NCBI GenBank assembly: GCA_002529455.1
Contig: NYMS01000063.1
Span: 124,001 to 188,000 of the forward strand
Direction of reading: 5' to 3'
Length of the DNA stretch: 64,000 nucleotides
DNA from: Glycomyces fuscus
GTDB taxonomy: Bacteria; Actinomycetota; Actinomycetes; Streptosporangiales; Streptosporangiaceae
Part shown: in pieces, positions 8,878-17,089 of the stretch
Layout of the letters: the number at the start of each line of letters is the position of its first letter
Numbering within the stretch: position 1 is the first letter of the stretch
The notes under the pieces: model-generated
The model's database searches: none
The model's input: only the letters and a program-made list of their open reading frames with translations
Told to the model about the DNA's origin: nothing
Translations under genes and position numbers: made by a program

Positions 8878-9660
8878 TTAACCGTGCGTACCCATGGTAA
8901 TAGAGTCGCTACTGTCCGGCGGCTGGTAGCGAACCCCCAGGCCTGTCAGCATGTTCTGAAGCTCGGACTCGAAGAGCGGTTCCATGTCGCGCATCACGAA
9001 GTCGAGGTGCTCGAACACCTCCATGCACACGACCCCGTACAGGCGCACCCAGCACGTGCTGAGCACCATGATCGCCTCCACCGGGATGTGCGGCGCGGAG
9101 AAGCCGCAGGTGTCGGCGAAGGCGCGCAGCTCACGGGCCAGTTCGGGGGTGATGTGCTCCCCGTCGGGCAGCACGAAGCGCTCCTCCGACAGCAACCGGT
9201 CGAAGAGGGTGTAGAAGGTCGCGCCGAAGCGCCGACCGGGCTCCACCGCGAGTGCGACGTCCGTCTTGGGGATCGGGTGCACGCGCGGGCCGAACATGGT
9301 GGCGAACTCGGCCCGGTGCCCGACCGCCCAGGCCCGGAAGGCGCGCAGCGAGGTGAGGATGCGCAGGTCGGTGTCCTCGGCGGGCACGCTCGCGTCGGCG
9401 GCGGCCACCGCGTCGCCCAGCTCCTGGAACATGTCCGCGGTGATCAGTACCAGCAGCGAGTCGATCCCCGAGACGTAGCGGTACAGCCCCGGCGCGGTCA
9501 TCCCCATCTCCCGCGCGATGGCGCGCAGGGACACCCCGGCGGGCCCGTGCTCGACCAGGTGCCGGCGGGCGATCCCCTTGATCTCCGCCAGTGTGGCCTC
9601 GCGCACACGCTCGCGGCGGCTCGGCCCTTTCGCCCCCCGGGCCAGCTGCGGTTTCGTCAT
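8878..9660 (-). CDS. TetR-family transcriptional regulator
   Basis: 260-residue protein with an N-terminal helix-turn-helix (about residues 25-70; core VSLRAIAREMGMTAPGLYRYV) and a helical ligand-binding domain of the TetR type with WHG-like C-terminal character. ATG at 9660 is preferred over an in-frame TTG 36 bp upstream, because homologous N-termini normally begin shortly before the first helix. It is divergent from the MMPL transporter at 9811, with 150 bp between them that contain repeated operator-like sequence. This is the usual arrangement for a repressor of an exporter. The ligand is unknown but is probably the compound exported. Confidence 0.9.
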   Translation of the reverse strand: MTKPQLARGAKGPSRRERVREATLAEIKGIARRHLVEHGPAGVSLRAIAREMGMTAPGLYRYVSGIDSLLVLITADMFQELGDAVAAADASVPAEDTDLRILTSLRAFRAWAVGHRAEFATMFGPRVHPIPKTDVALAVEPGRRFGATFYTLFDRLLSEERFVLPDGEHITPELARELRAFADTCGFSAPHIPVEAIMVLSTCWVRLYGVVCMEVFEHLDFVMRDMEPLFESELQNMLTGLGVRYQPPDSSDSITMGTHG

Positions 9661-9746
9661 CTGCTGCGGTGCACCCCGTCTCAGGCACCCGGTCAAGGTG
9701 CTCGTGGTCCTCGTCGACGATATTGACAGCGTAACGCCTGCACGCT

Positions 9747-9785
9747 TTAGTGAACGCCGTTAGTGAACATCGTTAACGAACATGA
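9747..9785. promoter_or_regulatory. Three tandem 13-bp repeats between TetR and MMPL genes
   Basis: TTAGTGAACGCCG (9747-9759), TTAGTGAACATCG (9760-9772) and TTAACGAACATGA (9773-9785) lie head to tail. The second and third also form an imperfect inverted repeat around GTTAACG. They lie just upstream of the MMPL ribosome-binding site, where a bound TetR dimer pair would block transcription. Confidence 0.6.
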
Positions 9786-9810
9786 AGTCTGTTTCCTGAA
9801 GGGGCGGCGC

Positions 9811-12033
9811 ATGCCGACACACACGGGGCTTTTCGGGCGGCTCGGGCTGGGGGTCCACCGCTGGCGCTGGACGGTCCTCGTCGCCACCGCGCTCTTCGCC
9901 GTCTTCGCCGGGGTCTGGGGATCCGGGCTCTTCTCCGACGTCAGCGAGAGCGGGTTCGAGGACCCCGGCGCGGAGTCGGCGCGTGCCACGCGCGTCCTGG
10001 AGGAGGAGCTGGGCCACGACGGGGTCGACGTCGTCGCGGTCTACCGCAGCGACGAGATCCAGGTGGACAACCCCACCTTCGCCGCGGCGATCCAGCGCAT
10101 CGCCGACGACATGCCCGAGGACGCGGTCGCGGACTTCGACACCTACCTCGACGAGGACCTGGGCGAGACCGAGCGCGGCATGCTCGTGGCCGAGGACATG
10201 GACGCCACCTACATCCCCGTGACCCTCAGCGGGGAGACCCACGCCGACCGCCTCCACCAGTACGAGGAGGTGGCCGAGTACCTGTCCTCCAGCAACCTGG
10301 AGGTCCACCTGGGCGGCTCGGTGGCGATCGAGCACGAGCTGGCCGAGAAGGCCGAGAGCGACGTCGTGCGCGCCGAGCTCATCACCCTGCCGGTCCTGCT
10401 GCTCCTCCTGGTCCTGATCTTCGGCGGCCTCGTCGCGGGCCTGGTCCCGCTCGCCGTCGGCGGCCTGGCCATCCTGGGCTCGCTCGCCCTCCTGCGCGCC
10501 CTGACCCACGTCACCGACGTGTCGGTGTTCGCGATCAACGTCGCCACCATCCTGGGCCTGGGGCTGGCGATCGACTACGGGCTGTTCATGGTCAGCCGCT
10601 TCCGCGAGGAACTGCGCCGGGGCCGCGGCATCGCCGACGCCGTGAGCCGCACCGTCGACACCGCCGGGCGCACCGTGGCCTTCTCCGGCGTCACCGTCGG
10701 CATCGCCTTCGCGGGCCTGCTCTTCTTCCCCCAGCCCATCCTCAAGTCGATCGGCTGGGGCGGTATCGCCGTCGTGGTGTTCGACCTGCTGGCCGCGCTG
10801 GTCTTCCTGCCCGCGCTGATGGCCGTGGTCGGGCGCCGGATCGACCGCCTCCGGCTGCCGCTGCCCCGCCGCACCGCCACCGGCGCCGTGCACGAGGGGG
10901 CCGGGGCCTGGTGGCGCCTGGCCCGCACCGTCATGCGCGGCCCCGCCGTGTCCCTGGTCGCGGTCGGCGGCGTCCTGCTGGTCTTCAGCTCCGGCCTGGC
11001 CTCCACCGAACTCGGTTCCACCGACCAGCGCTATCTGCCCGCCGACTCCGGGAGCCGGATCGCCACCGAGGCGCTCTCCGAGGACTTCCCGGCGGGCGGC
11101 CTGGGCAGACTCGACGTCGCGGTGGTCGGCGGCGCCGCGGACGGGGCCCTGGAGGGCTACGCCGATCGCCTGGCGGACCTGGAGGGGGCGGTGGCCGCCA
11201 CGGTGGAGCGCACCGGCGAGGGCGTCGCCCACGTCGTGGTCGCCTACCAGGGCGAGTCCGACTCCCCGGAGGTCGCCCGACTGGTGCGCGACGTGCGCGC
11301 CGAACCCGTTCCGGAGGGGGCGCGGGAGACCCTGGTCGGCGGTGTGGCCGCCATGCAGCAGGACAACGTGGCGGCGATCGTCGACGCGGCGCCCATGACC
11401 GTGGGCTTCGTCGCCGCGGCCACCCTGCTCCTGCTCTTCCTCGCCTTCGGTTCGGTGGTCCTGCCCGTCAAGGCGGTGCTCATGGGCGCCCTGTCCCTGG
11501 GCTCCTCCCTGGGCGTGGTGATCTGGGGCTTCCAGGAGGGAGCCTTCTCCGGGCTGCTGGGCTTCGAGGCGGTGGGCACCATCGACCCCACCTACCTGGT
11601 GCTCATCACCATCGTGTCGTTCGGTCTGGCGATGGACTACGAGCTGTTCCTGCTCAGCCGGGTGCGCGAGGAGTACCTGCGCACCGGGGACAACACCCGA
11701 TCGGTGGCGGCGGGCCTCCAGCACACCGGTCAGATCATCACCAGCGCGGCGGTCCTGCTGATGGTGGTGCTCCTGGCCATGGGCACCTCGGACCTGCTCT
11801 TCCTGAAGGTCATCGGCATCGGCCTGGCCATCGCGGTGCTCGTGGACGCCACCCTGGTGCGCGCGGTCATGGTGCCCGCCACGATGCGCCTGCTGGGCGG
11901 TGCCAACTGGTGGCTGCCCCGGCCGCTGCGCTGGCTGCACGACCGGATCGGGATCTCCGAGGGCGGCGAGGCCGACGAGCCCGCGCCCGCCGCGGAGCGC
12001 GACGGGCACAGAAGGGTGCACGCCGGGGTGTGA
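9811..12033 (+). CDS. MMPL-family RND transporter
   Basis: 740-residue integral membrane protein of the actinobacterial MMPL group (ActII-ORF3-like). It has the duplicated layout: one N-terminal membrane helix (about residues 20-40), an extracytoplasmic loop, five or six helices, then the same again. The Asp-Tyr pairs that carry protons in this family are present in both halves: D255-Y256 (LGLAIDYGLFM) and D609-Y610 (FGLAMDYELFL). ATG at 9811 follows GAAGGGG at 9798-9804. Such proteins export lipids, glycolipids or hydrophobic metabolites using the proton gradient. The divergent TetR gene and the repeats between them suggest substrate-induced expression. Confidence 0.92.
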   Translation: MPTHTGLFGRLGLGVHRWRWTVLVATALFAVFAGVWGSGLFSDVSESGFEDPGAESARATRVLEEELGHDGVDVVAVYRSDEIQVDNPTFAAAIQRIADDMPEDAVADFDTYLDEDLGETERGMLVAEDMDATYIPVTLSGETHADRLHQYEEVAEYLSSSNLEVHLGGSVAIEHELAEKAESDVVRAELITLPVLLLLLVLIFGGLVAGLVPLAVGGLAILGSLALLRALTHVTDVSVFAINVATILGLGLAIDYGLFMVSRFREELRRGRGIADAVSRTVDTAGRTVAFSGVTVGIAFAGLLFFPQPILKSIGWGGIAVVVFDLLAALVFLPALMAVVGRRIDRLRLPLPRRTATGAVHEGAGAWWRLARTVMRGPAVSLVAVGGVLLVFSSGLASTELGSTDQRYLPADSGSRIATEALSEDFPAGGLGRLDVAVVGGAADGALEGYADRLADLEGAVAATVERTGEGVAHVVVAYQGESDSPEVARLVRDVRAEPVPEGARETLVGGVAAMQQDNVAAIVDAAPMTVGFVAAATLLLLFLAFGSVVLPVKAVLMGALSLGSSLGVVIWGFQEGAFSGLLGFEAVGTIDPTYLVLITIVSFGLAMDYELFLLSRVREEYLRTGDNTRSVAAGLQHTGQIITSAAVLLMVVLLAMGTSDLLFLKVIGIGLAIAVLVDATLVRAVMVPATMRLLGGANWWLPRPLRWLHDRIGISEGGEADEPAPAAERDGHRRVHAGV

Positions 12034-12048
12034 CCGCCCGCCGCGGAC

Positions 12049-12079
12049 GGCCCCGCCGGGAGGGCCTCCGGGCGGGGCC
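12049..12079 (+). terminator. Hairpin after first MMPL gene
   Basis: 9-bp stem GGCCCCGCC / GGCGGGGCC (12049-12057 with 12071-12079), 15 bp after the stop; a shorter nested hairpin follows. The remaining bases to 12271 hold no recognised gene. Confidence 0.5.
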
Positions 12080-12271
12080 GCCCGCCGTCGGCGGCGTCGT
12101 GACCGTACCGTCCGCGGCCGGAAGGTGCGTCGGGTGCGTGTCGGAGGGGCCGGGGCCGAGAAGGCCGCCGGTGTGCCCCGCGCCGGACGGGCCGGGGCCC
12201 GGTGCGGGGGTTCTTCCGTGTACGTGTGGTGCGGGTGGGGCGGCGGTGCGGGGCGGGGCGTGGGCCGAGGG

Positions 12272-13063
12272 TCAGGCGGGTGTGGTCGGGATCGGCTCGT
12301 GGCGCCGGATCGCCTTGTACATGTCGTTCAGCTCCGGGCGGGGCGGCATGTTCAGCTCTCCCAGCATGCGCGTGGACAGGCGCTGGTACACGCGGATCGC
12401 CTCGGCCGTGCGGCCCGACTGGTACAGGGCCAGGATCAGCAGCCTGGCCAGGTTCTCCTCCAGGGGGTGTTCGCGCAGGGTCTCGCGCAGGACTCCCACC
12501 ACCTCGTTGTGGCGGCCGACCGCGATGCTCAGGGTGGCGTACTCCTCCAGCACCACCAGGCGCACGGTCTCCATGAAGTCGCGCTCGTCGTCGAAGGCGA
12601 TACCGGGCAGCTCACCCAGGAGAGGGCCCCGCCACAGGCGCAGGGCCTCTCCGAACATCTCCGACGCGCGCTCGTGCTCACCGCGTTCGCGCAGGCCGCG
12701 CGCGGCGTCGACGTGGGCGTGGAACAGGGACAGGTCCACCTGGTCGAGTCTGGCGGCCAGGCGGTAGCCCCCGCCGCCGCTCTCGATGCTGACCCGCTGG
12801 TGCGGGGACAGGCCGGCCAGGGCCCGGCGCAGGCCGGAGACGTACTTGTGGACCAGGTTGGCGGCGTAGGCGGGGTGCGCCGCGCCCCAGACCATGCCGA
12901 TGATGCGCTGCGTGGTCAGGGACTGGTTGACGTTGATGGCCAGGGCGGCGAGTACGGCGCGCTGCCGGGGCGCTCCCAGTTCGAGGACGCGGTTTCCGTC
13001 AGTGACCGCGAGCTCGCCCAGGACCGCCACGGTGCTGGTGATTCGATGATGCGTTCTGTGCAT
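12272..13063 (-). CDS. SARP-family transcriptional activator
   Basis: 263-residue Streptomyces antibiotic regulatory protein type activator. Residues about 10-100 form the OmpR-like winged-helix DNA-binding domain (GAPRQRAVLAALAINV and a GMVWG...NLVHKYVSGLRRAL segment). Residues about 105-250 are the bacterial transcriptional activation domain of TPR-like helices. The length equals that of small SARPs such as DnrI. SARPs bind heptamer direct repeats upstream of cluster promoters and recruit RNA polymerase. Such a site lies at 13451-13493 in front of the divergent afsA-like operon, so this gene is the likely direct activator of that operon. The ATG at 13063 has GGAAAG upstream. A TATGAT at 13228-13233 on the minus strand could be its -10, giving a leader of about 160 bases. 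Confidence 0.93.
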   Translation of the reverse strand: MHRTHHRITSTVAVLGELAVTDGNRVLELGAPRQRAVLAALAINVNQSLTTQRIIGMVWGAAHPAYAANLVHKYVSGLRRALAGLSPHQRVSIESGGGGYRLAARLDQVDLSLFHAHVDAARGLRERGEHERASEMFGEALRLWRGPLLGELPGIAFDDERDFMETVRLVVLEEYATLSIAVGRHNEVVGVLRETLREHPLEENLARLLILALYQSGRTAEAIRVYQRLSTRMLGELNMPPRPELNDMYKAIRRHEPIPTTPA

Positions 13064-13450
13064 TTCCGAGTCTTTCCGGCCGGTTTTTCTCTGGCGTTGC
13101 TTTTCTCCTGCTTTCTCCGGTTATCGGCCGTTTCGCTCAGGCCGTCCCGGACGTTTCTCCCGTGCGGTGCGGAGCGGGCGCCCTGCGCGGCGGCGCCGGG
13201 CACGGCTGGGCCGTACTCAGCGAGACGATCATAAACACGCAGGTTATGGCGGTAAGTAGCGGATAAGTTCCTCTCCGGCGTCGCGCCGCGTGCTTGCCCA
13301 GCCTGAGGGCGGGATGACAAAAGCCCAGGCCATCTTGTGTGGCGATAGTCACAATAGGCAGATGATCATGGTCGAAGACTAATCATTCCCCCGTTTCCGC
13401 AGGTGGGTGCGGTATCCGCGGAAAAATATGAGCTTCTTTCATGACTCGTC

Positions 13451-13493
13451 TTCAGGTTCTCTTCAGGTCCTCTCCAGGGCCCGTCCCGATACT
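13451..13493 (+). promoter_or_regulatory. SARP operator and -10 box of the afsA-like operon
   Basis: Three direct repeats TTCAGGT (13451-13457), TTCAGGT (13462-13468) and TCCAGGG (13473-13479) sit exactly 11 bp apart. An 8-bp spacer follows, then GATACT (13488-13493) as -10. Heptamers at 11-bp steps with the last one 8 bp from the -10 box are the known layout of SARP-dependent promoters. The first gene starts 128 bp further on, at 13621. Confidence 0.8.
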
Positions 13494-13620
13494 CGGTGGT
13501 TGTACGGAAGTGGCCGTGGCCCGTTCGCTTCTGGTACTCGGACCCCTTTTTTGCCGTTGCCGACCCCCGTTCCCCGGCGGCGGGACCTCCGCCCCGGGGA
13601 CAGCGAACGAAAGGGAAGCG

Positions 13621-14661
13621 ATGAACCGCACGACGACCAGCGCGCAGGGGACCGCCCTCGCGGCGGGTGCCGCCGACGACCCCCTCGCGGGGCTCGACCC
13701 GGAGGCCTCCGCGCCCCGCGAACTCGACTACGACGCGACCGTCCCCAGGGGCCTCGTGCACCGCAAGGCCGTCTCGGAGGTGTTCGTCACCGACTCCCAG
13801 CAGACCGGGGAGCAGAGCTTCGACGTCGCCGCCCAGCTGCCCCGCGGACACGTCATGCTGGAGACGCCCACCTACGACCTGCCGCTGATCCTGGAGGCCT
13901 GCCGCCAGACCGGTGTGCTCATCTCCCACCGGCACCTCAACGTCCCCATGGACCGGGCGTTCATCATGCAGCGCATGTCGCTGCACATCAGCGACCTGGA
14001 GGGTCTGCGCCAGGGCTCCGAGCCCGCCCGCGCACTCGTCCGCACCCACGCCGACCTGTACCGCAACCAGGCAGGGAAGCTGCGCGGCTACGACTTCCGC
14101 GGTGACGTCTTCATCAACGGCACCGAGGTCGCGGTCGCCACCGGAGCGCTCATCTTCCTCACCAAGCCCACCTACCAGCTCCTGCGGGCCAAGGGACGCA
14201 AGACCCTGGACTGGAGCGCGGGCCCCGCGCCCCGCGCGGTCCCGGCCGCACCCGCCGTCGTGGGCAGGCGCGACCCGCGCAACGTCGTCATCACCGATCC
14301 GGTGCAGCGCGGCGACGAGGGCTGGCGGGCCACCGTGGTCCCCGACCACAGCCACCCGCACCTGTTCGACCACCCGCTGGACCACCTGCCCGGCAACCTC
14401 CTCATCGAGGCCGCCCGGCAGCTGGCCGTGGCCGCGGTGTCGCGCTCCAGCGGTCTGGACCCGGCCACGCTCGTCCCCGTCTCGGTGGAGGCCACCTTCT
14501 CCTCCTTCTCCGAGAACGACCTGGCCTCCGTGGTGGAGGCCGACCTGGCCCCCTTCCGCGCGGACGAGCGGTTCGGCCCGGTCGCGGGCGTGGACGTGCG
14601 CGTCCTCCAGCAGGGAGTCCCCGGCAGTACCTTCCGGATCGAGGTGGCCCAGTGGGCGTGA
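13621..14661 (+). CDS. AfsA-family signal synthase (A-factor/butyrolactone or furan type)
   Basis: 346-residue protein made of two AfsA hot-dog repeats. The first carries VHRKAVSEVFVTD (about 46-58) and the second PHLFDHPLDHLPGNLLIEAARQ, both strongly conserved in AfsA homologues. AfsA joins a beta-ketoacyl group to dihydroxyacetone phosphate, the committed step to gamma-butyrolactones and, in MmfL-type systems, furans. The ATG at 13621 follows GAAAGGGAAG; an open frame reaching upstream to 13441 covers the SARP operator and is not coding. It is the first gene of a three-gene operon with a HAD hydrolase and an FAD monooxygenase. No butyrolactone receptor gene was recognised nearby, so the product and its receptor are open. 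Confidence 0.92.
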   Translation: MNRTTTSAQGTALAAGAADDPLAGLDPEASAPRELDYDATVPRGLVHRKAVSEVFVTDSQQTGEQSFDVAAQLPRGHVMLETPTYDLPLILEACRQTGVLISHRHLNVPMDRAFIMQRMSLHISDLEGLRQGSEPARALVRTHADLYRNQAGKLRGYDFRGDVFINGTEVAVATGALIFLTKPTYQLLRAKGRKTLDWSAGPAPRAVPAAPAVVGRRDPRNVVITDPVQRGDEGWRATVVPDHSHPHLFDHPLDHLPGNLLIEAARQLAVAAVSRSSGLDPATLVPVSVEATFSSFSENDLASVVEADLAPFRADERFGPVAGVDVRVLQQGVPGSTFRIEVAQWA

Positions 14662-15326
14662 ACCGCATCGAGGCCGTCGTGTGCGACTACGGCGGCGTAC
14701 TGACCAACCCGCTCATCGAGACCCTGGAGCACTTCGCCGGGACCGCGGGCCTGACGCCCGACGCCATCCTCACCGCGATGGGCGCCGCCGCGGCACGCAA
14801 CGGCGCCGAGCCCATGGCGCTGCTGGAGGTCGGGGCGATCACCGAGGCCGACCTGGTCGCGCAGATCAGCGCCGAACTCCCCGGAGGGTGGACGCTGCCC
14901 GAGGGCCGGACCTTCGGCGAGGTCTGGTTCGCCGGGCGCAACGGCAACGCCGGGTTCGTCGACTTCCTGCGCGGGCTGGGGGCCAGGGACTACCGCCTGG
15001 CGCTGCTCACCAACAACGTCATCGAGTGGGAGGAGCTGTGGCGGGCCACGGTCCCCGCCGACGAGCTGTTCGAGGTGGTGGTCAACTCCGCGCACGAGGG
15101 CGTGCGCAAGCCCGACCCCGAGATCTACGACCGCCTCCTGGCGCGGCTCGGGCTGGCCCCCGACCGCTGCCTGTTCGTGGACGACCTGGAGTCCAACCTG
15201 GAGCCCGCGGCCCGCCTGGGCATGGCCACGGTCCTCTACCGCGACAACGAGCAGGCGATCGCCGAGATCACCCAGCTTCTCGACGGGGCGGCCAAGCCCG
15301 AGCGAGCGGCCGGGGGTGTCCGGTGA
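14652..15326 (+). CDS. HAD-superfamily (subfamily IA) hydrolase
   Basis: 224 residues. Motif I reads CDYGGVLTN with D12 as nucleophile; the usual second Asp is Gly, as in several HAD-IA groups. Motif II is LLTNN, the Lys is in GVRKPDPEIY, and motif IV is LFVDDLESN. The gene overlaps the afsA-like gene by 10 bp, with GAGGTGG 4 bases before GTG 14652; GTG 14658 (GTGA overlap) is an alternative. In signal pathways such as MmfP a HAD enzyme removes the phosphate left by the AfsA step, and this is the likely job here. The missing second Asp weakens the phosphatase prediction and should be kept in mind. Confidence 0.85.
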   Translation: MGVNRIEAVVCDYGGVLTNPLIETLEHFAGTAGLTPDAILTAMGAAAARNGAEPMALLEVGAITEADLVAQISAELPGGWTLPEGRTFGEVWFAGRNGNAGFVDFLRGLGARDYRLALLTNNVIEWEELWRATVPADELFEVVVNSAHEGVRKPDPEIYDRLLARLGLAPDRCLFVDDLESNLEPAARLGMATVLYRDNEQAIAEITQLLDGAAKPERAAGGVR

Positions 15327-16945
15327 CCGTTCCGGGTCAGCACCCGCCCGTGCTGGTGGTCGGCGCCGGCCCCACCGGGCTCGCCGCCGCCTGCGCCCTG
15401 CTCCAGGGCGGCGTGTCCTGCCGCGTGGTCGAACGCCGCGCGGGGGTCGCGGAGGAGCCCAAGGCGCTCATCCTGTGGAGCGGGGCCCTGGAGGTCCTGC
15501 GCCGGCTCGGCGTGGCCGAGAGGGTGGTGGAGCAGTCCCTGCCCCTGGCGTCGGCCTCCTACTTCTCCGGCGGCAGGAGGATCGGCGGGGTGCGCTTCGG
15601 CGGCCTGGAGGGCACGGCCTTCCCCGGGCCGGTCTGCCTGCCCCAGCCGGGCACCGAGCAGGCGCTCCACGACCGCCTCCTCGAACTGGGCGGCTCCGTC
15701 GAGTGGTCCACCCGCGTCCACTCGGTGGAACCCGCCGGCGCGGGGATGCGGGTGGTCCTCGGTCCGGCCGACGACCCGGACGTGCGCGAGGAGGCCGCCG
15801 TCCCCTGGGTGGTGGCCGCCGACGGCAGCCGCAGCGCGGTCCGCGAATCCCTGGGCGTGGCCTTCGAGGGAGACACCTACGACCGGACCTTCCTGCTCAG
15901 CGACGGCGTGGTGAGCGGTCCCGTCCCCGAGCGGGAGGCCCAGTACCACCTCACGCCCGACGGGGTGCTGGTGATCGTGCCGCTGCCCGGCGGCGGGCAC
16001 CGGGTCTTCTTCGACATCGCCTCCGACGGCCGGACCGACCCGCCCGACGACGCGCTGCTCGCCCGGCTGCTCGCCGAGCGCGGTCCGGCGGGGCTGCGCA
16101 TCGAGAGCGTGTGGTGGCGCAGCCGCTTCCGGGTGCACGCCCGCGTGGCGCGCGAGTTCCGGCGGGGACGCGTGCTCATCGCCGGGGACGCCGCCCACCT
16201 GCACAGCCCGGCGGGCGGGCAGGGGCTCAACACCGGCATCCAGGACGGCTTCGACCTGGGCTGGAAGCTGGCCGCCGTCCTGCGCGGCGCCCCCGAGGCC
16301 CTGCTGGACAGCTACCCGCTCGAACGCCGCCCCACCGCCCAGGCGGTGGTGCGCAGCGCCGACCAGCAGACCCGCACCTGGATGACCCGCGCGCCGCTGG
16401 CCCGGATGACGCGCGACACCCTCATGCGGGTGCTCTCGGCCTCGGGGCTGTTGGAGAGGCGCCTGGTGCCACAGCTGGCGCAGATCTCGCCGGACCTGCG
16501 CCGCAGCCCGGCCGTCACCGCGCCGCCGTCGGGCTGGCGGGCGCGCGACGCGGTGGGCGGGGCGCTGCCGGGCACGCGCATCGGCGACGCCGAACTCGTC
16601 CCGCTGGCCGGGACCCGGGCCCGGAGCCTGCACGCCTACCTGGCCTCGGGGCGCCACGCGCTGCTGGTCGGCGGCTCCTCGCCGCGGGTCTCGCGGGCGG
16701 CGGCGCGGCTGCGGGAGGCCGTCCCCGACGACGTGGACGTGCTGCTGCTGACCGGCGCCGGGGTCCCGGCCGGGGACGGGTACGACACGGCCCGCCCCGC
16801 CGAACCGGTACGGGGCGAGTGGGTCGTCCACGTGCGCCCCGACGCCGTGGTGGCGGCGGTGGCCGACCTGTCCGACCCCGCCTGGCGGCCCGAGGACTTC
16901 GTGGCCGCGGCGTCACTTCCCGGGGCGCAGCGGTCCCTCACGTAA
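15323..16945 (+). CDS. FAD-dependent aromatic-type monooxygenase (PheA/TfdB family)
   Basis: 540-residue group A flavoprotein monooxygenase. The N-terminal VVGAGPTGLAAACALL (about residues 11-26) binds FAD. VVAADGSRSAVR is the DG motif binding FAD and NADPH. LIAGDAAHLHSPAGGQGLN is the GD motif. A thioredoxin-like C-terminal domain (from about residue 400) is typical of phenol-hydroxylase-like and polyketide-tailoring members. It starts with GTGA overlapping the HAD stop, so it is translationally coupled. In the operon it would oxidise or hydroxylate the signal precursor made by the AfsA homologue; this differs from the reductases of classical butyrolactone pathways and suggests a modified product. 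Confidence 0.87.
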   Translation: MTVPGQHPPVLVVGAGPTGLAAACALLQGGVSCRVVERRAGVAEEPKALILWSGALEVLRRLGVAERVVEQSLPLASASYFSGGRRIGGVRFGGLEGTAFPGPVCLPQPGTEQALHDRLLELGGSVEWSTRVHSVEPAGAGMRVVLGPADDPDVREEAAVPWVVAADGSRSAVRESLGVAFEGDTYDRTFLLSDGVVSGPVPEREAQYHLTPDGVLVIVPLPGGGHRVFFDIASDGRTDPPDDALLARLLAERGPAGLRIESVWWRSRFRVHARVAREFRRGRVLIAGDAAHLHSPAGGQGLNTGIQDGFDLGWKLAAVLRGAPEALLDSYPLERRPTAQAVVRSADQQTRTWMTRAPLARMTRDTLMRVLSASGLLERRLVPQLAQISPDLRRSPAVTAPPSGWRARDAVGGALPGTRIGDAELVPLAGTRARSLHAYLASGRHALLVGGSSPRVSRAAARLREAVPDDVDVLLLTGAGVPAGDGYDTARPAEPVRGEWVVHVRPDAVVAAVADLSDPAWRPEDFVAAASLPGAQRSLT

Positions 16946-17010
16946 ACGATATGTAAATCCTATTATTTGAGAGAATGATCGTCGCATGTTTTTACTGTAC
17001 TGTGGCGGCG
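16946..17010 (+). promoter_or_regulatory. AT-rich promoter region of the MMPL-hydrolase operon
   Basis: The 144 bp before the MMPL gene start with an unusually AT-rich stretch holding TATTAT at 16961-16966 and TACTGT around 16995-17003. Both are good actinobacterial -10 candidates. No clear -35 or operator was identified. Confidence 0.4.
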
Positions 17011-17089
17011 AGGGAACGCGCGGTGGCGGCCGGAGGACTCCGGCGGCCACCGCCGGCCCCGCGCGCTCGCAGAGAACGGGGGTGACACG

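Noticed and set aside
9660..9696. Longer TetR start at a TTG 36 bp upstream
   Set aside because: No ribosome-binding site, and it adds residues not expected before the first helix.
13073..13088. CCGGCCGG-centred site resembling a butyrolactone-receptor (ARE) box before the SARP gene
   Set aside because: Only one half fits the consensus (AAACCGG); the flanks are both T-rich and not symmetric, and no receptor gene is in the window.
13441..13620. N-terminal extension of the AfsA homologue from an ATG at 13441
   Set aside because: It would cover the SARP heptamers and -10 box; the ATG at 13621 has a good ribosome-binding site and fits the family.
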